Part shown: positions 52,435 to 61,310 of the stretch, one piece after another | How the letters are laid out: each line of letters starts with the position of its first letter | Position numbering within the stretch: position 1 is the first letter of the stretch | Source: Cecembia calidifontis | GTDB taxonomy: Bacteria > Bacteroidota > Bacteroidia > Cytophagales > Cyclobacteriaceae | Assembly: GCF_004216715.1 (NCBI RefSeq) | Contig: NZ_SGXG01000001.1 | Coordinates: forward strand, 3,332,501 to 3,396,500 | DNA: 64,000 bases | Direction of reading: 5' to 3' | The notes under the pieces: model-generated | The model's database searches: none | What the model was told of the DNA's origin: nothing | What the model saw: only the letters and a program-made list of their open reading frames with translations | Position numbers and translations under genes: made by a program

Positions 52435-53727
52435 TTATTTAACGGAGATGATATAGTAATGCTTCTTTCCTTTCTGCACCAATAGGTACTTGTCCTGAAG
52501 CAGGGGAAAAGCCACAGGTGAATTCGGATCGCTCACTTTTTCCTTGTTGATGGAAACGCCCCCTCCCTGAATCATTTTTCTGGCCTCACCCTTGGATGGG
52601 AATATCAGGCCTTGTGCTTTTTCTGAAAGTAGGTCAACAACATTAGCGGTCTCTTCAAATTCATTTCTTTTGATCTGGACCTGGGGCACACCATCAAAAA
52701 CCTGAAGGAAAGTCCTTTCATCCAAAGCCGCTAAGTCCTCGGTGGAAGATTTGCCAAAAAGAATGGAAGAAGCTTTGAGTGCCATTTCATATTCCTCTTC
52801 ACCATGGACCATGATGGTGACCTGTTTGGCGATTTCTTTTTGAAGGATGCGCAAATGGGGTGCTTCTTGGTGTTCCTTCTCAAGGCTTTCGATACTTGCC
52901 TTGTCCAATAGCGTGAAAATCCGGATATATTTGGAAGCATCTTCATCGGATACGTTCAGCCAGAACTGATAAAATGCATAGGGTGAGGTTTTTTCAGGAT
53001 CTAGCCATACTGAACCGCTTTCCGTTTTTCCGAATTTTGAGCCATCAGCCTTGGTGATCAATGGAACAGTAAGTGCGAAGGCCGAACCACCTTCCATTTT
53101 TCTTATCAATTCGGTCCCTGTTATAATATTTCCCCATTGGTCAGAGCCCCCCAATTGGATGCTGACCCCTTGATTTTTCCAAAGATGAAAGAAATCATAT
53201 CCCTGAATCAGTTGGTATGAAAATTCGGTAAAGGAAAGTCCACTACCTTCTTCCAGTCTCCTTTTTACAGAATCCTTGGCCATCATATAGTTGACGGTAA
53301 TATGTTTTCCCACATCACGGATAAAATCGAGGAAAGTAAATTGGGACATCCAATCGTAATTGTTGACAAGCTCGGCTTTGTTGGCTGCCCCTTCTGCAAA
53401 ATTCAAAAATTTAGCAAGCTGCTTTTTAAGGCATTCCACATTATGGTCCAAAGTGGCCTTATCCAAAAGATTCCTTTCAGCAGATTTGAAGCTGGGATCA
53501 CCTATCATTCCCGTAGCCCCACCCACCAAAGCATAGGGTTTATGCCCGGAACGCTGAAAGTGCAAAAGCGTCATTACCCCAACCAAATGGCCAATATGTA
53601 ATGAATCTGCGGTAGGATCAAAACCCAGATAGGCAGATCGCATGCCTTCTTGTAGGTGTTTATCCAAATCGGGTGTCAAATCCTGGAGCATTCCTCTCCA
53701 GCGCAGTTCATCTATAAAGTTATTCAT
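52435..53727 (-). CDS. tyrS: Tyrosyl-tRNA synthetase
   Basis: A 430-residue class I aminoacyl-tRNA synthetase that charges tRNA-Tyr. The HIGH motif is in DSLHIGHLVGVMTL, the tyrosine pocket includes YALVGGATGMIGDPS and GGSDQWGNI, and the KMSKS-type loop is KFGKTES. An S4 RNA-binding domain fills the last 80 residues (GEARKMIQGGGVSINKEKV). Length is that of the bacterial TyrRS type I (about 420-430). Essential housekeeping gene, divergent from the ABC exporter. Confidence 0.97.
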   Translation of the reverse strand: MNNFIDELRWRGMLQDLTPDLDKHLQEGMRSAYLGFDPTADSLHIGHLVGVMTLLHFQRSGHKPYALVGGATGMIGDPSFKSAERNLLDKATLDHNVECLKKQLAKFLNFAEGAANKAELVNNYDWMSQFTFLDFIRDVGKHITVNYMMAKDSVKRRLEEGSGLSFTEFSYQLIQGYDFFHLWKNQGVSIQLGGSDQWGNIITGTELIRKMEGGSAFALTVPLITKADGSKFGKTESGSVWLDPEKTSPYAFYQFWLNVSDEDASKYIRIFTLLDKASIESLEKEHQEAPHLRILQKEIAKQVTIMVHGEEEYEMALKASSILFGKSSTEDLAALDERTFLQVFDGVPQVQIKRNEFEETANVVDLLSEKAQGLIFPSKGEARKMIQGGGVSINKEKVSDPNSPVAFPLLQDKYLLVQKGKKHYYIISVK

Positions 53728-53926
53728 GTGTATTTTTTGTTTTCAAAGCTGCAAATATAGCTTTTAGCGTGTAGAGAATACAAGGATTCGGGCAATTTAG
53801 AAAGACAGTACCTACAATAGACCGAAATCTTGGATGGCTTACTCATGAGAATCGGAATATCATGTTTCCGATAATCGACACGAACTAAACAGGAAACAAT
53901 TGGTGTTTATCTTCATATTTTGACAT
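53728..53926. other. Divergent promoter region of tyrS and the ABC exporter
   Basis: 199 bp between divergent genes; no gene and no T-box-like structure was found. Confidence 0.4.
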
Positions 53927-55678
53927 ATGGCAACCAAAACAAATAAGGAAACCAAGGTCACAATGGCCCATGTTTTCAAAACGATTATCTGGCCTAGAAG
54001 AAAGCATTTGTTTTTAGGCCTCTTTCTGATCATTATTTCAAGACTATCAGGTTTGGTCTTGCCCGGAGCAAGCAAATTTTTGATTGATGATGTGATTCCT
54101 TCCGGGGATCTGAACCTGTTGAAGTGGCTTGTAATCGGAGTAGTAGCTGCCGTCACCGTTCAGGCCACGACTTCCTACGCGCTGACCCAGATCCTGAGTG
54201 TAGAAGCCCAGCACCTTATCGCCAAATTGCGGTCAAAAGTTCAAAAGCATATCATCCAATTGCCCATCCGATTTTTTGACAATACCAAAACAGGTGAACT
54301 CGTATCCAGGATCATGACTGATGTAGAAGGGGTACGAAACCTTGTCGGTACTGGTTTTGCCCAAATGATAGGTGGGATTTTAACAGCCATTATATCTCTG
54401 GCCCTTTTGATCTATATCAGTCCTTTGATGACCCTCTATGTACTTGTTCCTGTCATTATTTTCGGATTGATATCTCTCAAAGCATTTGGTAAAATCAGAC
54501 CCATATTCAGGGAAAGGGGAAAAATCAATGCGGAAGTTACAGGCAGATTGACAGAAACATTGGGGGGAATAAGAGTCATAAAAGGTTTCAATGCAGAGGC
54601 CCAGGAAATCAAAACCTTTGAAGCTGGGGTGGAGCGTTTGTTTTTGAATGTCAAAGCCAGTTTGACGGCAACCAGTTTTGTTACCTCAGCTGCGACTTTT
54701 TTACTGGGACTGGCTTCCGCAGGGATCATGGGCATAGGGGGCTACATGATTATGGAAGGACAAATGACTTTTGGGGATTTTCTGGCATTTACCCTGTATT
54801 TGGGCTTTATGATCGCTCCGATCGTTCAGATGAGTAATATTGGCAGCCAGTTTACAGAAGCCTTTGCGGGACTGGACCGGACGGAAGAGATCATGAATAT
54901 GCCTCTGGAAAGTGATGCCAAAGAAAGGACCATTCGGCTTCCCGGTATCAAAGGGGATGTCCGCTTTGACAAGGTTTCTTTTGCCTATGCTGAGGGAAAA
55001 GAGGTGGTCAAAGGGATTTCATTTCATGCTCCTGAGGGTTCGGTAACGGCATTGGTGGGAACCTCCGGTTCAGGGAAAACGACCATTGCCGGATTGGCGG
55101 CTTCATTTTTGAATCCGGATTCGGGTAAGATCACGGTGGACGGGGTAGATTTAAAAAAAATAATGCTTGAAAGTTACCGTTCCCAGTTGGGGGTGGTACT
55201 GCAGGATGACTTTTTGTTTGAGGGAACCATTAGGGAAAACATCCTTTTTCCACGTCCGGATGCGAGTGAGGAAAGGTTGATGCAGGCTGTTAAAGCCGCA
55301 CATGTGGATGAATTTACCAACCGGTTTGAAGAGGGCTTGGATACTTTGATCGGAGAGCGGGGAGTAAAACTATCCGGTGGACAAAGGCAGCGGATTGCCA
55401 TTGCGCGGGCGATATTGGCAGACCCCAGGATTTTGGTGTTGGATGAGGCCACTTCCAATTTGGATACTGAAAGTGAGGCCTTGATCCAGGCAAGTTTAAA
55501 AGAACTGATGAAAGGCAGGACCACTTTCGTCATTGCCCACCGTTTGAGTACCATCCGTCAAGCCGATCAGATTTTGGTGATTGAGCAAGGAGAGATTGTG
55601 GAGCGGGGCAAACACGAGGAGCTGATCGAAAAACAGGGGAGATATTATCAGTTGTATACCTATCAGGCAAGGATTTAG
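53927..55678 (+). CDS. ABC transporter, fused membrane and ATPase domains (MsbA/lipid-exporter type)
   Basis: A 583-residue type IV half-transporter, acting as a homodimer in the inner membrane. Six membrane segments lie in the first 320 residues (starting LFLGLFLIIISRLSGLVLPG). The ATPase domain has Walker A GTSGSGKTT, Q-loop VVLQDDFLF, signature LSGGQRQRIA, Walker B RILVLDEATSNLD and the H-loop FVIAHRLST. Family members flip lipids or export drugs and peptides; the cargo is not evident. Monocistronic, followed by dispersed repeats. Confidence 0.93.
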   Translation: MATKTNKETKVTMAHVFKTIIWPRRKHLFLGLFLIIISRLSGLVLPGASKFLIDDVIPSGDLNLLKWLVIGVVAAVTVQATTSYALTQILSVEAQHLIAKLRSKVQKHIIQLPIRFFDNTKTGELVSRIMTDVEGVRNLVGTGFAQMIGGILTAIISLALLIYISPLMTLYVLVPVIIFGLISLKAFGKIRPIFRERGKINAEVTGRLTETLGGIRVIKGFNAEAQEIKTFEAGVERLFLNVKASLTATSFVTSAATFLLGLASAGIMGIGGYMIMEGQMTFGDFLAFTLYLGFMIAPIVQMSNIGSQFTEAFAGLDRTEEIMNMPLESDAKERTIRLPGIKGDVRFDKVSFAYAEGKEVVKGISFHAPEGSVTALVGTSGSGKTTIAGLAASFLNPDSGKITVDGVDLKKIMLESYRSQLGVVLQDDFLFEGTIRENILFPRPDASEERLMQAVKAAHVDEFTNRFEEGLDTLIGERGVKLSGGQRQRIAIARAILADPRILVLDEATSNLDTESEALIQASLKELMKGRTTFVIAHRLSTIRQADQILVIEQGEIVERGKHEELIEKQGRYYQLYTYQARI

Positions 55679-55689
55679 TTAAGTAGGAA

Positions 55690-55780
55690 TTGCGAGGTCG
55701 GAAGGCCTGACAGGGAAGTAGGAAGTCTGATTTTGAAACATTAAGGATTTTAGGGAATTAAGGGGTCCATTAAGAAGTAT
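55690..55780. repeat. Degenerate intergenic repeat, class B
   Basis: The text ggaagtctgattttgaaaca then ttaaggattttagggaatta resembles 23245-23300. It starts a few bases after the ABC exporter stop codon. Confidence 0.45.
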
Positions 55781-55869
55781 TAAACCCGACGACAATTAGC
55801 TTACTAACTGATTCTTGTCATGTTTTAAAGGTTTGATAATCATTAATTTTCTCATGCAATTAGAATCGC

Positions 55870-57720
55870 ATGGGAACACTGAACGTCACCAAATTATCTG
55901 GCAGAAAAGCCAAGGCAAACTACTTCCATCATTTGATAAGGGATTTGGAAGCCCTTGACAAAATGGTAGAAACGGGTTTGATTGAAAAATCCCCTGTACG
56001 CATTGGTGCCGAACAGGAATTTTTCATTGTAAGAAATGATTTTTTGCCCAATAACAATTCCCTTAAGCTTTTAGAGGCTTTCAATGATCCCCATTTTACC
56101 ACCGAGATAGGAAATTTTAACCTGGAGATCAATTTGGATCCTCTCATTTTGGGAGGAGATTGCTTTTCCAGATTACACCAAAATCTTTCTGATTTATTGG
56201 AATTGGCCAAAAGAGAGGCTGCCCAAGAAGATTCAAAAATCATCCTTACAGGTATTTTACCCACTTTATCCCATTCACATATCGGTATCCAAAATATGAC
56301 CCCTGTTCAAAGGTATTATGTATTGAATGAGGCGGCAAGGGAATCCCGGGCACAGGATTTTATGATCCATATCAAGGGGGTTGATGAACTGAACCTGATG
56401 CATGATTCCGTGATGCTGGAAAGTTGCAATACCAGTTGGCAAATGCACCTACAAATTGATCCGGATGAATTTATTGATATGTTCAATTGGTCGCAGGCCA
56501 TTTCAGGGCCAATTTTGGCTGCTTGCTGCAACTCTCCGCTGCTTTTTGGCAAAGAGTTATGGAGTGAAACCAGGATAGCCCTCTTTACCCAAAGTGTGGA
56601 CATCAGGACCAACTCTTTTCTTTTGAACGATAGTCAATCACGGGTGAGTTTTGAAGATAAATGGCAGAGAGGCCGTATTTCAGACATTTTCAGGGACAAT
56701 ATTTCCAGATTTAGGAGTTTGTTGACCGCGGAATTTGAACTGGATAGTATGGAAATGCTGAAATATGGTCAAATACCAAAATTAAAAGCACTTTGTCTGC
56801 ATAACGGTACTGTATACCGCTGGAACAGGGCCTGCTATGGTGTAGGCGGGGGAAGGCCTCATTTGCGGATTGAAAACCGGTACATACCCTCTGGTCCTAC
56901 AATGATAGATCAAGTAGCCAATTTTGCATTTTGGGTAGGAATGATGAAAGGAAGGACAGAGGAGTATGAGGACATTCAGGATCGCTGGGATTTTAAAGAT
57001 ACCAAGTCGAATTTCTTCAGAGCAGCACGGTATGGCATGGCATCCCAATTTGTATGGAATAATGAATTGGTATCAAGTCAGAATCTTCTTATGAATACTT
57101 TTCTCCCCATGGCTAGAAGGGGACTCAGGAAAGTGGGGATTGTTGAGGAGGATATTGATAAATACCTGAAAGTGATTGAAAACCGTATTAACAGAAGAAA
57201 TGGAGCGACATGGCTGGTGGATTCTTACAGAAATCTCCTCAAAACCAAGAAAAAAAACGAGGCAAGACAGGTATTGACTGCTCATTTATACCTTAACCAA
57301 GAAAAAGATATCCCTGTATCCGAATGGGAGTTGGTTGCCCCTGATGCTACCTCAACTTTTAATATTCAAAAATTGGTTAGCCATATCATGAGTACGGATA
57401 TATTTTCTGTAGAAGAGAAAGATCCTATTGAGCTCGTCGTCAACATGATGCGCTGGAACAATATCCATCATATGCCTGTGGTAAAAGGAGATAAGGAGTT
57501 GGTAGCTTTGCTTTCTTGGTCAGATGTACAGCAATATTTGGATAGGCCCAAGGAAGTTCAGCTTTGGGTGCGAAAGGTAATGAAAAAAGAAATCATTACC
57601 ATCTCTCCTGACAAAACGGTCCAAGAAGCAAGGGATTTGATGGCCAAACATCAGATCAACAGCCTTCCGGTAGTCATAGAAAATAAGCTTATAGGCATAG
57701 TAACATCCAATGACGTATAA
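55870..57720 (+). CDS. GCS2-family amide ligase fused to a C-terminal CBS pair
   Basis: A 616-residue fusion. Residues about 35-420 resemble carboxylate-amine ligases of the glutamate-cysteine ligase GCS2 type: VRIGAEQEFFIV with the metal Glu residues, IGNFNLEINLDPL, NTSWQMHLQIDPDEF, CCNSPLLFGKELWSETRIAL and ACYGVGGGRPHLRIENRY. A helical linker leads to two CBS domains (about 500-555 and 568-616: SHIMSTDIFSVEEKDPIELV and VMKKEIITISPDKTVQEARD). CBS pairs bind adenine nucleotides, so the ligase may respond to energy state. Two bases precede an AstE/AspA-like gene. The amino-acid or amine substrate is unknown; gamma-glutamylcysteine synthesis is possible but unproven. Confidence 0.85.
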   Translation: MGTLNVTKLSGRKAKANYFHHLIRDLEALDKMVETGLIEKSPVRIGAEQEFFIVRNDFLPNNNSLKLLEAFNDPHFTTEIGNFNLEINLDPLILGGDCFSRLHQNLSDLLELAKREAAQEDSKIILTGILPTLSHSHIGIQNMTPVQRYYVLNEAARESRAQDFMIHIKGVDELNLMHDSVMLESCNTSWQMHLQIDPDEFIDMFNWSQAISGPILAACCNSPLLFGKELWSETRIALFTQSVDIRTNSFLLNDSQSRVSFEDKWQRGRISDIFRDNISRFRSLLTAEFELDSMEMLKYGQIPKLKALCLHNGTVYRWNRACYGVGGGRPHLRIENRYIPSGPTMIDQVANFAFWVGMMKGRTEEYEDIQDRWDFKDTKSNFFRAARYGMASQFVWNNELVSSQNLLMNTFLPMARRGLRKVGIVEEDIDKYLKVIENRINRRNGATWLVDSYRNLLKTKKKNEARQVLTAHLYLNQEKDIPVSEWELVAPDATSTFNIQKLVSHIMSTDIFSVEEKDPIELVVNMMRWNNIHHMPVVKGDKELVALLSWSDVQQYLDRPKEVQLWVRKVMKKEIITISPDKTVQEARDLMAKHQINSLPVVIENKLIGIVTSNDV

Positions 57721-57722
57721 AG

Positions 57723-58916
57723 ATGGAAAGCAGCTTGGGAGAAAAAATAAAGATTAAACATACCAATAGGCTTCTTGGGTATATTCAGGGAGAAGTTTCA
57801 GGCCCATCGGTTTTGTTTTTTGCAGGAATTCACGGGAATGAACCTGCGGGGGTGATAGCTCTTCAAAAAGTTATGGCTGAACTTCAATCCATAAATAGTG
57901 AAATAAAGGGTAATATTTATGCCATCCTTGGTAATTTGAATGCCTTAAATGCTGGCCGAAGATATTTGGATGAGGACTTGAACAGGATTTGGACTAATCA
58001 AAGGATTGAACAACTGGATAAAAAACCCAAATTACTTGACGAAGAAAATGAAATGAAGGATTTATTGAACCTGATTCAAAATATCCTTCAGGATGCTAAA
58101 GGTCCTGTTTATTTTATTGACTTTCATACCACTTCCAGCAAATCCTATCCATTTATTACTATCAATGATGCGCTGATCAACAGGAAGTTTGCCATGCAAT
58201 ATCCCGTCCCCATTGTTCTGGGAATAGAGGAATACCTAGATGGACCCATGCTTAGCTACATTAATCAGAAGGGTTACGTCGCCATAGGTTTCGAGGCAGG
58301 GCAGCATCAGGATGAGAAGTCGGTAAAACACACAGAAGCTTTTATATATCTGACATTGAATTTTACCGGCAGTATCAAAAAGAAAAAATTCCCAGCGCTT
58401 CCTCAATATTTTAACGACTTAAAAAAGAGTTCAGGGGATTTACATAAGGTTTTTGAAATTGTTTATCTCCATAAAATAGGGGAGTGGGACAGGTTCAAAA
58501 TGCATGTAGGATTTGAGAGTTTTCAGGTAATCAGGAAAGGGATGGAATTGGCCATCCATAATAATCAAATAGTGAAATCTCCATTTTCAGGAAGGATATT
58601 CATGCCTTTGTACCAAAGTCAGGGAAGTGATGGATTCTTTATCATACACAGCATTCCCCTTTTTGTTTTGAAGCTATCTGGGTTTTTAAGAAAATTGAAA
58701 ATTGATAACCTGTTGACGATTTTTCCCGGTGTCAGCTGGGAAGAAAAGGATAAGATGGTATTAAAAGTCGATCTTAAAACAGCCCGTTTTCTCGCCAAAC
58801 CTTTTTTTCATTTATTGGGATACAGGGTCAGAGTGCAGGAAGGAGATTTTTTAAGATTATCCAATAGAGAACGGGTAGCCAGAAAAAAGATGTACCGGAA
58901 AGAGAAGTGGTATTGA
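57723..58916 (+). CDS. Succinylglutamate desuccinylase/aspartoacylase family hydrolase
   Basis: A 397-residue zinc hydrolase of the AstE/AspA (M14-like) type that removes N-acyl groups from amino acids or related amides. The zinc and substrate motifs are FAGIHGNEPAGVIAL (H-x2-E), RYLDEDLNRIW (Arg), FIDFHTTSSKSYPF (His) and a GFEAGQH segment. The C-terminal 170 residues include a beta region (VVKSPFSGRIFMP-like text) as in longer members. It follows the GCS2-CBS gene after two bases and must be translated from the same messenger. Together they suggest making and breaking of the same amide. Confidence 0.85.
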   Translation: MESSLGEKIKIKHTNRLLGYIQGEVSGPSVLFFAGIHGNEPAGVIALQKVMAELQSINSEIKGNIYAILGNLNALNAGRRYLDEDLNRIWTNQRIEQLDKKPKLLDEENEMKDLLNLIQNILQDAKGPVYFIDFHTTSSKSYPFITINDALINRKFAMQYPVPIVLGIEEYLDGPMLSYINQKGYVAIGFEAGQHQDEKSVKHTEAFIYLTLNFTGSIKKKKFPALPQYFNDLKKSSGDLHKVFEIVYLHKIGEWDRFKMHVGFESFQVIRKGMELAIHNNQIVKSPFSGRIFMPLYQSQGSDGFFIIHSIPLFVLKLSGFLRKLKIDNLLTIFPGVSWEEKDKMVLKVDLKTARFLAKPFFHLLGYRVRVQEGDFLRLSNRERVARKKMYRKEKWY

Positions 58917-58934
58917 TTTTTTTTTAGAAAGATC

Positions 58935-59190
58935 ATTCGAGGAATTTTACATTGAGGAAAACGTACAGAAAAGGAAATGACAGCTATTGAAGCGTCAACC
59001 TGAGATTTTAACATTTAGGAAAATGTATAGAAAAGGTAATAACAAAATTACGCGTCATGCTGAGATTTTAAAATTTTGGTATTTTCAGAAAGGCAATGAC
59101 AGCCTGTACCGTCATCATGATCCGCCACAGCCGGTGAAGGATCTCCTCTATTTTAGGAGACTCTTCCTTCGTTAGAGTGACGTTTCGGAT
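58935..59190. repeat. Intergenic repeats with palindromic GTCA/TGAC ends
   Basis: Imperfect tandem copies: ttttacattgaggaaaacgt with acagaaaagg (58945-58974), ttttaacatttaggaaaatg with tatagaaaagg (59005-59035), and ttttaaaattttggtatttt with cagaaagg (59066-59093), separated by cgtca-ctgaga phrases. The right part (59118-59183) has the CGTCA...TGACG layout, with ggatctcctc against gaggag-like text. No gene. Confidence 0.5.
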
Positions 59191-59248
59191 TCAAAAAATC
59201 TGTCATTGGTAGGATAATGATGATAAATCTTAAGTGCTTAAAATTTTT

Positions 59249-59268
59249 AAAGAGATTCGAACCTCTTT
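59249..59268 (-). terminator. Terminator after the acyl-CoA dehydrogenase gene
   Basis: AAAGAG (59249-59254) and CTCTTT (59263-59268) flank ATTCGAAC; a TAAAAATTT stretch follows on the minus strand, 14 bp past the gene end. Confidence 0.5.
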
Positions 59269-59281
59269 TCATATGAGGATT

Positions 59282-61060
59282 TTAAAACCAATTTTCCTGC
59301 ATATCGAGTGTAGGCATTTCAGAGGAAAGCAATCTTTTTCCAAGAGCATCCATTTTTACCAGTTCATATTCATAAAAGTAACGCAGGCACATGATTTTTC
59401 CCTGGTAAAATTCATGCTCTGAAGTTCCTTTTTCGAGTTGTTCCTGAGCAGTAATTCCCTGTTTTAGCCATTGCCAGGCAATGGTTAGAATTCCAATATA
59501 TTCTAAATAAAGTGTTGCATCTGCTAAAAATGCTTCTGTATGATTCCCTGCCTTAGCAAGCAGGTGAAGGGTAGTTTGTTGTGCTTTGCCTAAATATTTT
59601 TCAAGCTTTTCTGCATAAGTGGAGAGCTCATTTTTTTCCTTGGCATGAAAGATTGTAGTAGTCAATTCCCTTCCAAATAATTGAAGCGCTTTGCCTTCTT
59701 TCATCGGTACTTTCCTGCCCAGTAAATCCAGTCCATGGATGCCAGTAGTGCCTTCATGAATGGGGTGGATACGTGCTTCCCGATAATACTGTTCTACCGG
59801 AAAATCCGTGGTATAACCGGCCCCGCCAAGGACTTGGACGGCGGCTGATGTTGTCAGGCAACACATTTCTGAAGGATAAGATTTGGCTATTGGGGTCAAA
59901 AAATTGAGTAGGAGGGTGGCTTCTTCTTTTTCAAGTCCCTCTCCCACATGGACGATATCGCTCAATTTGCTGCAATAAAGAAGCAGGGCAAGAGAGCCTT
60001 CTGTGATGGATTTTTGGAAGAGCAACATGCGTTTTACATCTGCATGTTGGATAATCGGGATCTGGGGTTTTGACGGATCTTTTTCACCAACTTTTCTTCC
60101 CTGAGGTCTTTCCTTGGCGTAAGCCAGGGAGGCATGGTAAGCAGCAGTTCCAATGGCCGTCGCATTCATTCCCACCCCAATCCGGGCCTCATTCATCATT
60201 TGGAACATGTAGGACAGACCTTTGTGTGGCTCGCCTACCAAATAACCTTCACAGCCATCATTAGATCCTATCATGAGGTGTGCGATAGGGGCTCCTTTGT
60301 AACCCATTTTATGGTAAACACCCTCGGTCAAAACATCATTGGATGTTCCATTAGGCACTCTTTTTTGAGGGACTACAAAAAGGGAAATACCCTTCACTCC
60401 TTCCGGAGCTCCCTGGATTCTTGCCAGCATGAGGTGGATGACATTCTCGCAGGCATCATGGTCCCCACAGGAAATATAAATTTTTTGGCCTTTGATTTTG
60501 TAGATTCCATCTTTTTCGGTTGGAACAGCCAATGTCCTTAGATCAGATAAGGAAGAACCTGCATCAGGTTCGGTCAGCGCCATGGTGCCTTGCCATTTGC
60601 CGGTATACATGTCCGGGGTAAACATTTCAATCAATTCCCTGCTTCCAAAAGTACGGATCAGATTGGCTGCTCCGGTAGTCAAAAAAGGGTAGACCGAAGC
60701 CGAATAATTGGCGGCTTGGAAGATAAAACCCGCAGCCATATGGAGGGTATTGGGGAGTTGTTGTCCTCCCTCCTCATAGGGAAAGGTGGCATTGATCCAG
60801 CCATTTTCTCCAAACTGACGGATGATGCCTTTCATACCTTCATGAACCTGTATCTTTCCATCGACCAATTGGGGCTCCTTTCTGTCCATCTCTGTCAGTA
60901 AGGGCCTAAGATAGTTTTCGGCTATTTGGTCAGCTGCTTCCAGTACCAGGTTAAAAATTTCTTTTGTATGGTCATGGAAATAGGCATGCCTGGTCAGCTC
61001 CATTACCCTGAGGTTCTCAAACAACTGAAATTGAAGATCCCTTTTGGAATAGAAAGTCAT
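59282..61060 (-). CDS. Acyl-CoA dehydrogenase, long type with extra C-terminal domain
   Basis: A 592-residue flavoprotein begun at the ATG 61058-61060 (MTFYSKRDLQFQLFENLRVM); the frame opens at 61171 without support. It has the leading DUF-type helical N-terminus, MALTEPDAGSSLSDLRTLA, the GKKIYISCGDHDACEN-type FAD segment (here IKGQKIYISCGDHD), the GGAGYTTDFPVEQYYREARI core and a C-terminal extension of about 120 residues typical of the long FadE2-like group. Beta-oxidation of unusual or bulky acyl-CoA. The IS1380-type element lies 126 bp upstream of its start and may separate it from its promoter. Confidence 0.92.
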   Translation of the reverse strand: MTFYSKRDLQFQLFENLRVMELTRHAYFHDHTKEIFNLVLEAADQIAENYLRPLLTEMDRKEPQLVDGKIQVHEGMKGIIRQFGENGWINATFPYEEGGQQLPNTLHMAAGFIFQAANYSASVYPFLTTGAANLIRTFGSRELIEMFTPDMYTGKWQGTMALTEPDAGSSLSDLRTLAVPTEKDGIYKIKGQKIYISCGDHDACENVIHLMLARIQGAPEGVKGISLFVVPQKRVPNGTSNDVLTEGVYHKMGYKGAPIAHLMIGSNDGCEGYLVGEPHKGLSYMFQMMNEARIGVGMNATAIGTAAYHASLAYAKERPQGRKVGEKDPSKPQIPIIQHADVKRMLLFQKSITEGSLALLLYCSKLSDIVHVGEGLEKEEATLLLNFLTPIAKSYPSEMCCLTTSAAVQVLGGAGYTTDFPVEQYYREARIHPIHEGTTGIHGLDLLGRKVPMKEGKALQLFGRELTTTIFHAKEKNELSTYAEKLEKYLGKAQQTTLHLLAKAGNHTEAFLADATLYLEYIGILTIAWQWLKQGITAQEQLEKGTSEHEFYQGKIMCLRYFYEYELVKMDALGKRLLSSEMPTLDMQENWF

Positions 61061-61181
61061 AAAGGTCTTTGGTTTGAATGAGGGAATATACACCAAATGC
61101 CTCAATAAGTCCAAAAGCTTAATCACTTTGCAAGGGTTTGGACCAAAAAGCAGTATTTGAACAGGGTTCAATTGATTAAAC

Positions 61182-61186
61182 TAATA
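61182..61186. repeat. Left target-site duplication of the IS element
   Basis: TAATA immediately outside the left end; the same five bases flank the right end at 62852-62856. Confidence 0.8.
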
Positions 61187-61215
61187 CCTTAAATCCGCAG
61201 GGCGGATTTAAAAAA

Positions 61216-61271
61216 AGCCGAAAAAGTGGCTGAATTTATTCAATTCAGGCTTTTCCGGCTCGTTTTTTTTT
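61216..61271 (+). terminator. Hairpin with T run inside the IS left end
   Basis: AGCCG (61216-61220) and GGCTGAATT (61228-61236) face AATTCAGGC (61242-61250) and CGGCT (61256-61260), followed by nine T residues. Lying between IS end and transposase start, it should block outside transcription from entering the transposase gene. Confidence 0.7.
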
Positions 61272-61310
61272 CACTTATTTAGGTGTTACCACACATCCTT
61301 GATAAGCGGT

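Noticed and set aside
59249..59268. GGTTCGAATC-like text resembling a tRNA T-arm on the minus strand
   Set aside because: The upstream bases are the end of the acyl-CoA dehydrogenase gene, there is no anticodon or D-arm, and the stem is better explained as a terminator.
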